Source of the DNA: CALGYY01 sp964585485
Lineage (GTDB): Bacteria > Bacteroidota > Bacteroidia > Bacteroidales > CAIWKO01
Assembly (NCBI GenBank): GCA_964585485.1
Contig: CAZPDS010000001.1
Span: 30,251-94,250, forward strand
DNA length: 64,000 nt
Direction: 5' to 3'
Shown: piece after piece, positions 63,937 to 64,000 of the stretch
Layout: each line of letters begins with the position of its first letter
Position numbering within the stretch: the first letter of the stretch is position 1
Program-made: the position numbers and the translations under genes
The notes under the pieces: generated by a model
Databases searched by the model: none
Told to the model about the DNA's origin: nothing
The model's input: only the letters and a program-made list of their open reading frames with translations

Positions 63937-64000
63937 TCTGTCTTCCCCGCCACCACCAGTACAATCTCGCCCTTTACGGTCTTGCTGCCAAAATAGGTGG
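63933..64000 (-). CDS. C-terminal end of a probable 16S rRNA 2'-O-methyltransferase RsmI
   Basis: The last 22 codons on the minus strand read TYFGSKTVKGEIVLVVAGKT then Asp and TAG. A KGEIVLVV segment near the very C-terminus is typical of RsmI (YraL), the tetrapyrrole-methylase-fold enzyme acting on C1402 of 16S rRNA. The rest lies outside the window, so the call rests on a short stretch. Confidence 0.6.
   Translation of the reverse strand, partial: TYFGSKTVKGEIVLVVAGKTD

Noticed and set aside
1..64000. CRISPR arrays, tRNA/rRNA genes, transposases, integrases and prophage genes
   Set aside because: Read through on both strands; no regularly spaced direct repeats, no cloverleaf or rRNA-like stretch, and no mobile-element protein was recognised.

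Overview
The window is a gene-dense chromosomal segment from a member of the Bacteroidota. The evidence is a type IX secretion (T9SS) sorting domain on two exported proteins, a GldH gliding lipoprotein, a SusC/SusD pair, families largely confined to this phylum (DUF4175, IPExxxVDY, DUF4468), and many upstream regions carrying the phylum's -7 promoter element TAnnTTTG with no obvious Shine-Dalgarno sequence. The genus cannot be told from sequence alone. I see no rRNA, tRNA, CRISPR array, insertion sequence or prophage.

Layout. 1-12.3 kb is minus strand: a very large histidine kinase cut by the left edge, then (in transcription order) DUF4175 protein, RsbW-like ATPase, ybeY, a GT-C-like membrane protein, mnmG and a zinc-ribbon methyltransferase. 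Two parS-like 16-mers sit exactly in the short gaps on either side of mnmG. 12.4-18.4 kb holds an exported M1 aminopeptidase, an unknown exported protein, a lipoprotein serpin with a complete inhibitory hinge, and uvrC. 18.4-22.3 kb is a four-gene operon ending in a terminator: an OprC-like copper TonB receptor, a small lipoprotein, an MbnP-like lipoprotein and an OsmC protein. 22.4-30.2 kb holds gldH, a two-domain RNase HI, an ArsR regulator, a purine-salvage/RNA-modification cluster (probable adenine deaminase, rlmN, apt), a DUF4468 protein, an M23 peptidase and a trypsin-fold/TPR protein that has lost its catalytic His. 30.4-36 kb holds rnr, a LytTR regulator with a degenerate receiver, a YwqK/MORN-type repeat protein and nadA.

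A 509-bp non-coding stretch (36061-36569) with DnaA-box-like 9-mers precedes a plus-strand run: rpiB, lutB-like, IPExxxVDY protein and pyk. After a bidirectional terminator come korBA (2-oxoacid:ferredoxin oxidoreductase) and an orphan SusCD pair on minus; ferredoxin, xth and an OmpA-like lipoprotein on plus; a divergent phosphoglycerate kinase overlapped by a nitroreductase; and a membrane protein/regulator/DUF4173 unit. The right end has a large T9SS adhesin-like protein, a TonB receptor/glycosyltransferase/GtrA unit, dprA, and the last codons of a gene that looks like rsmI.

Most genes are housekeeping. The least explained items are the copper operon, the parS-like pair, a heptanucleotide tandem repeat at two neighbouring loci, and three proteins with missing signature residues (receiver, protease, PGK).
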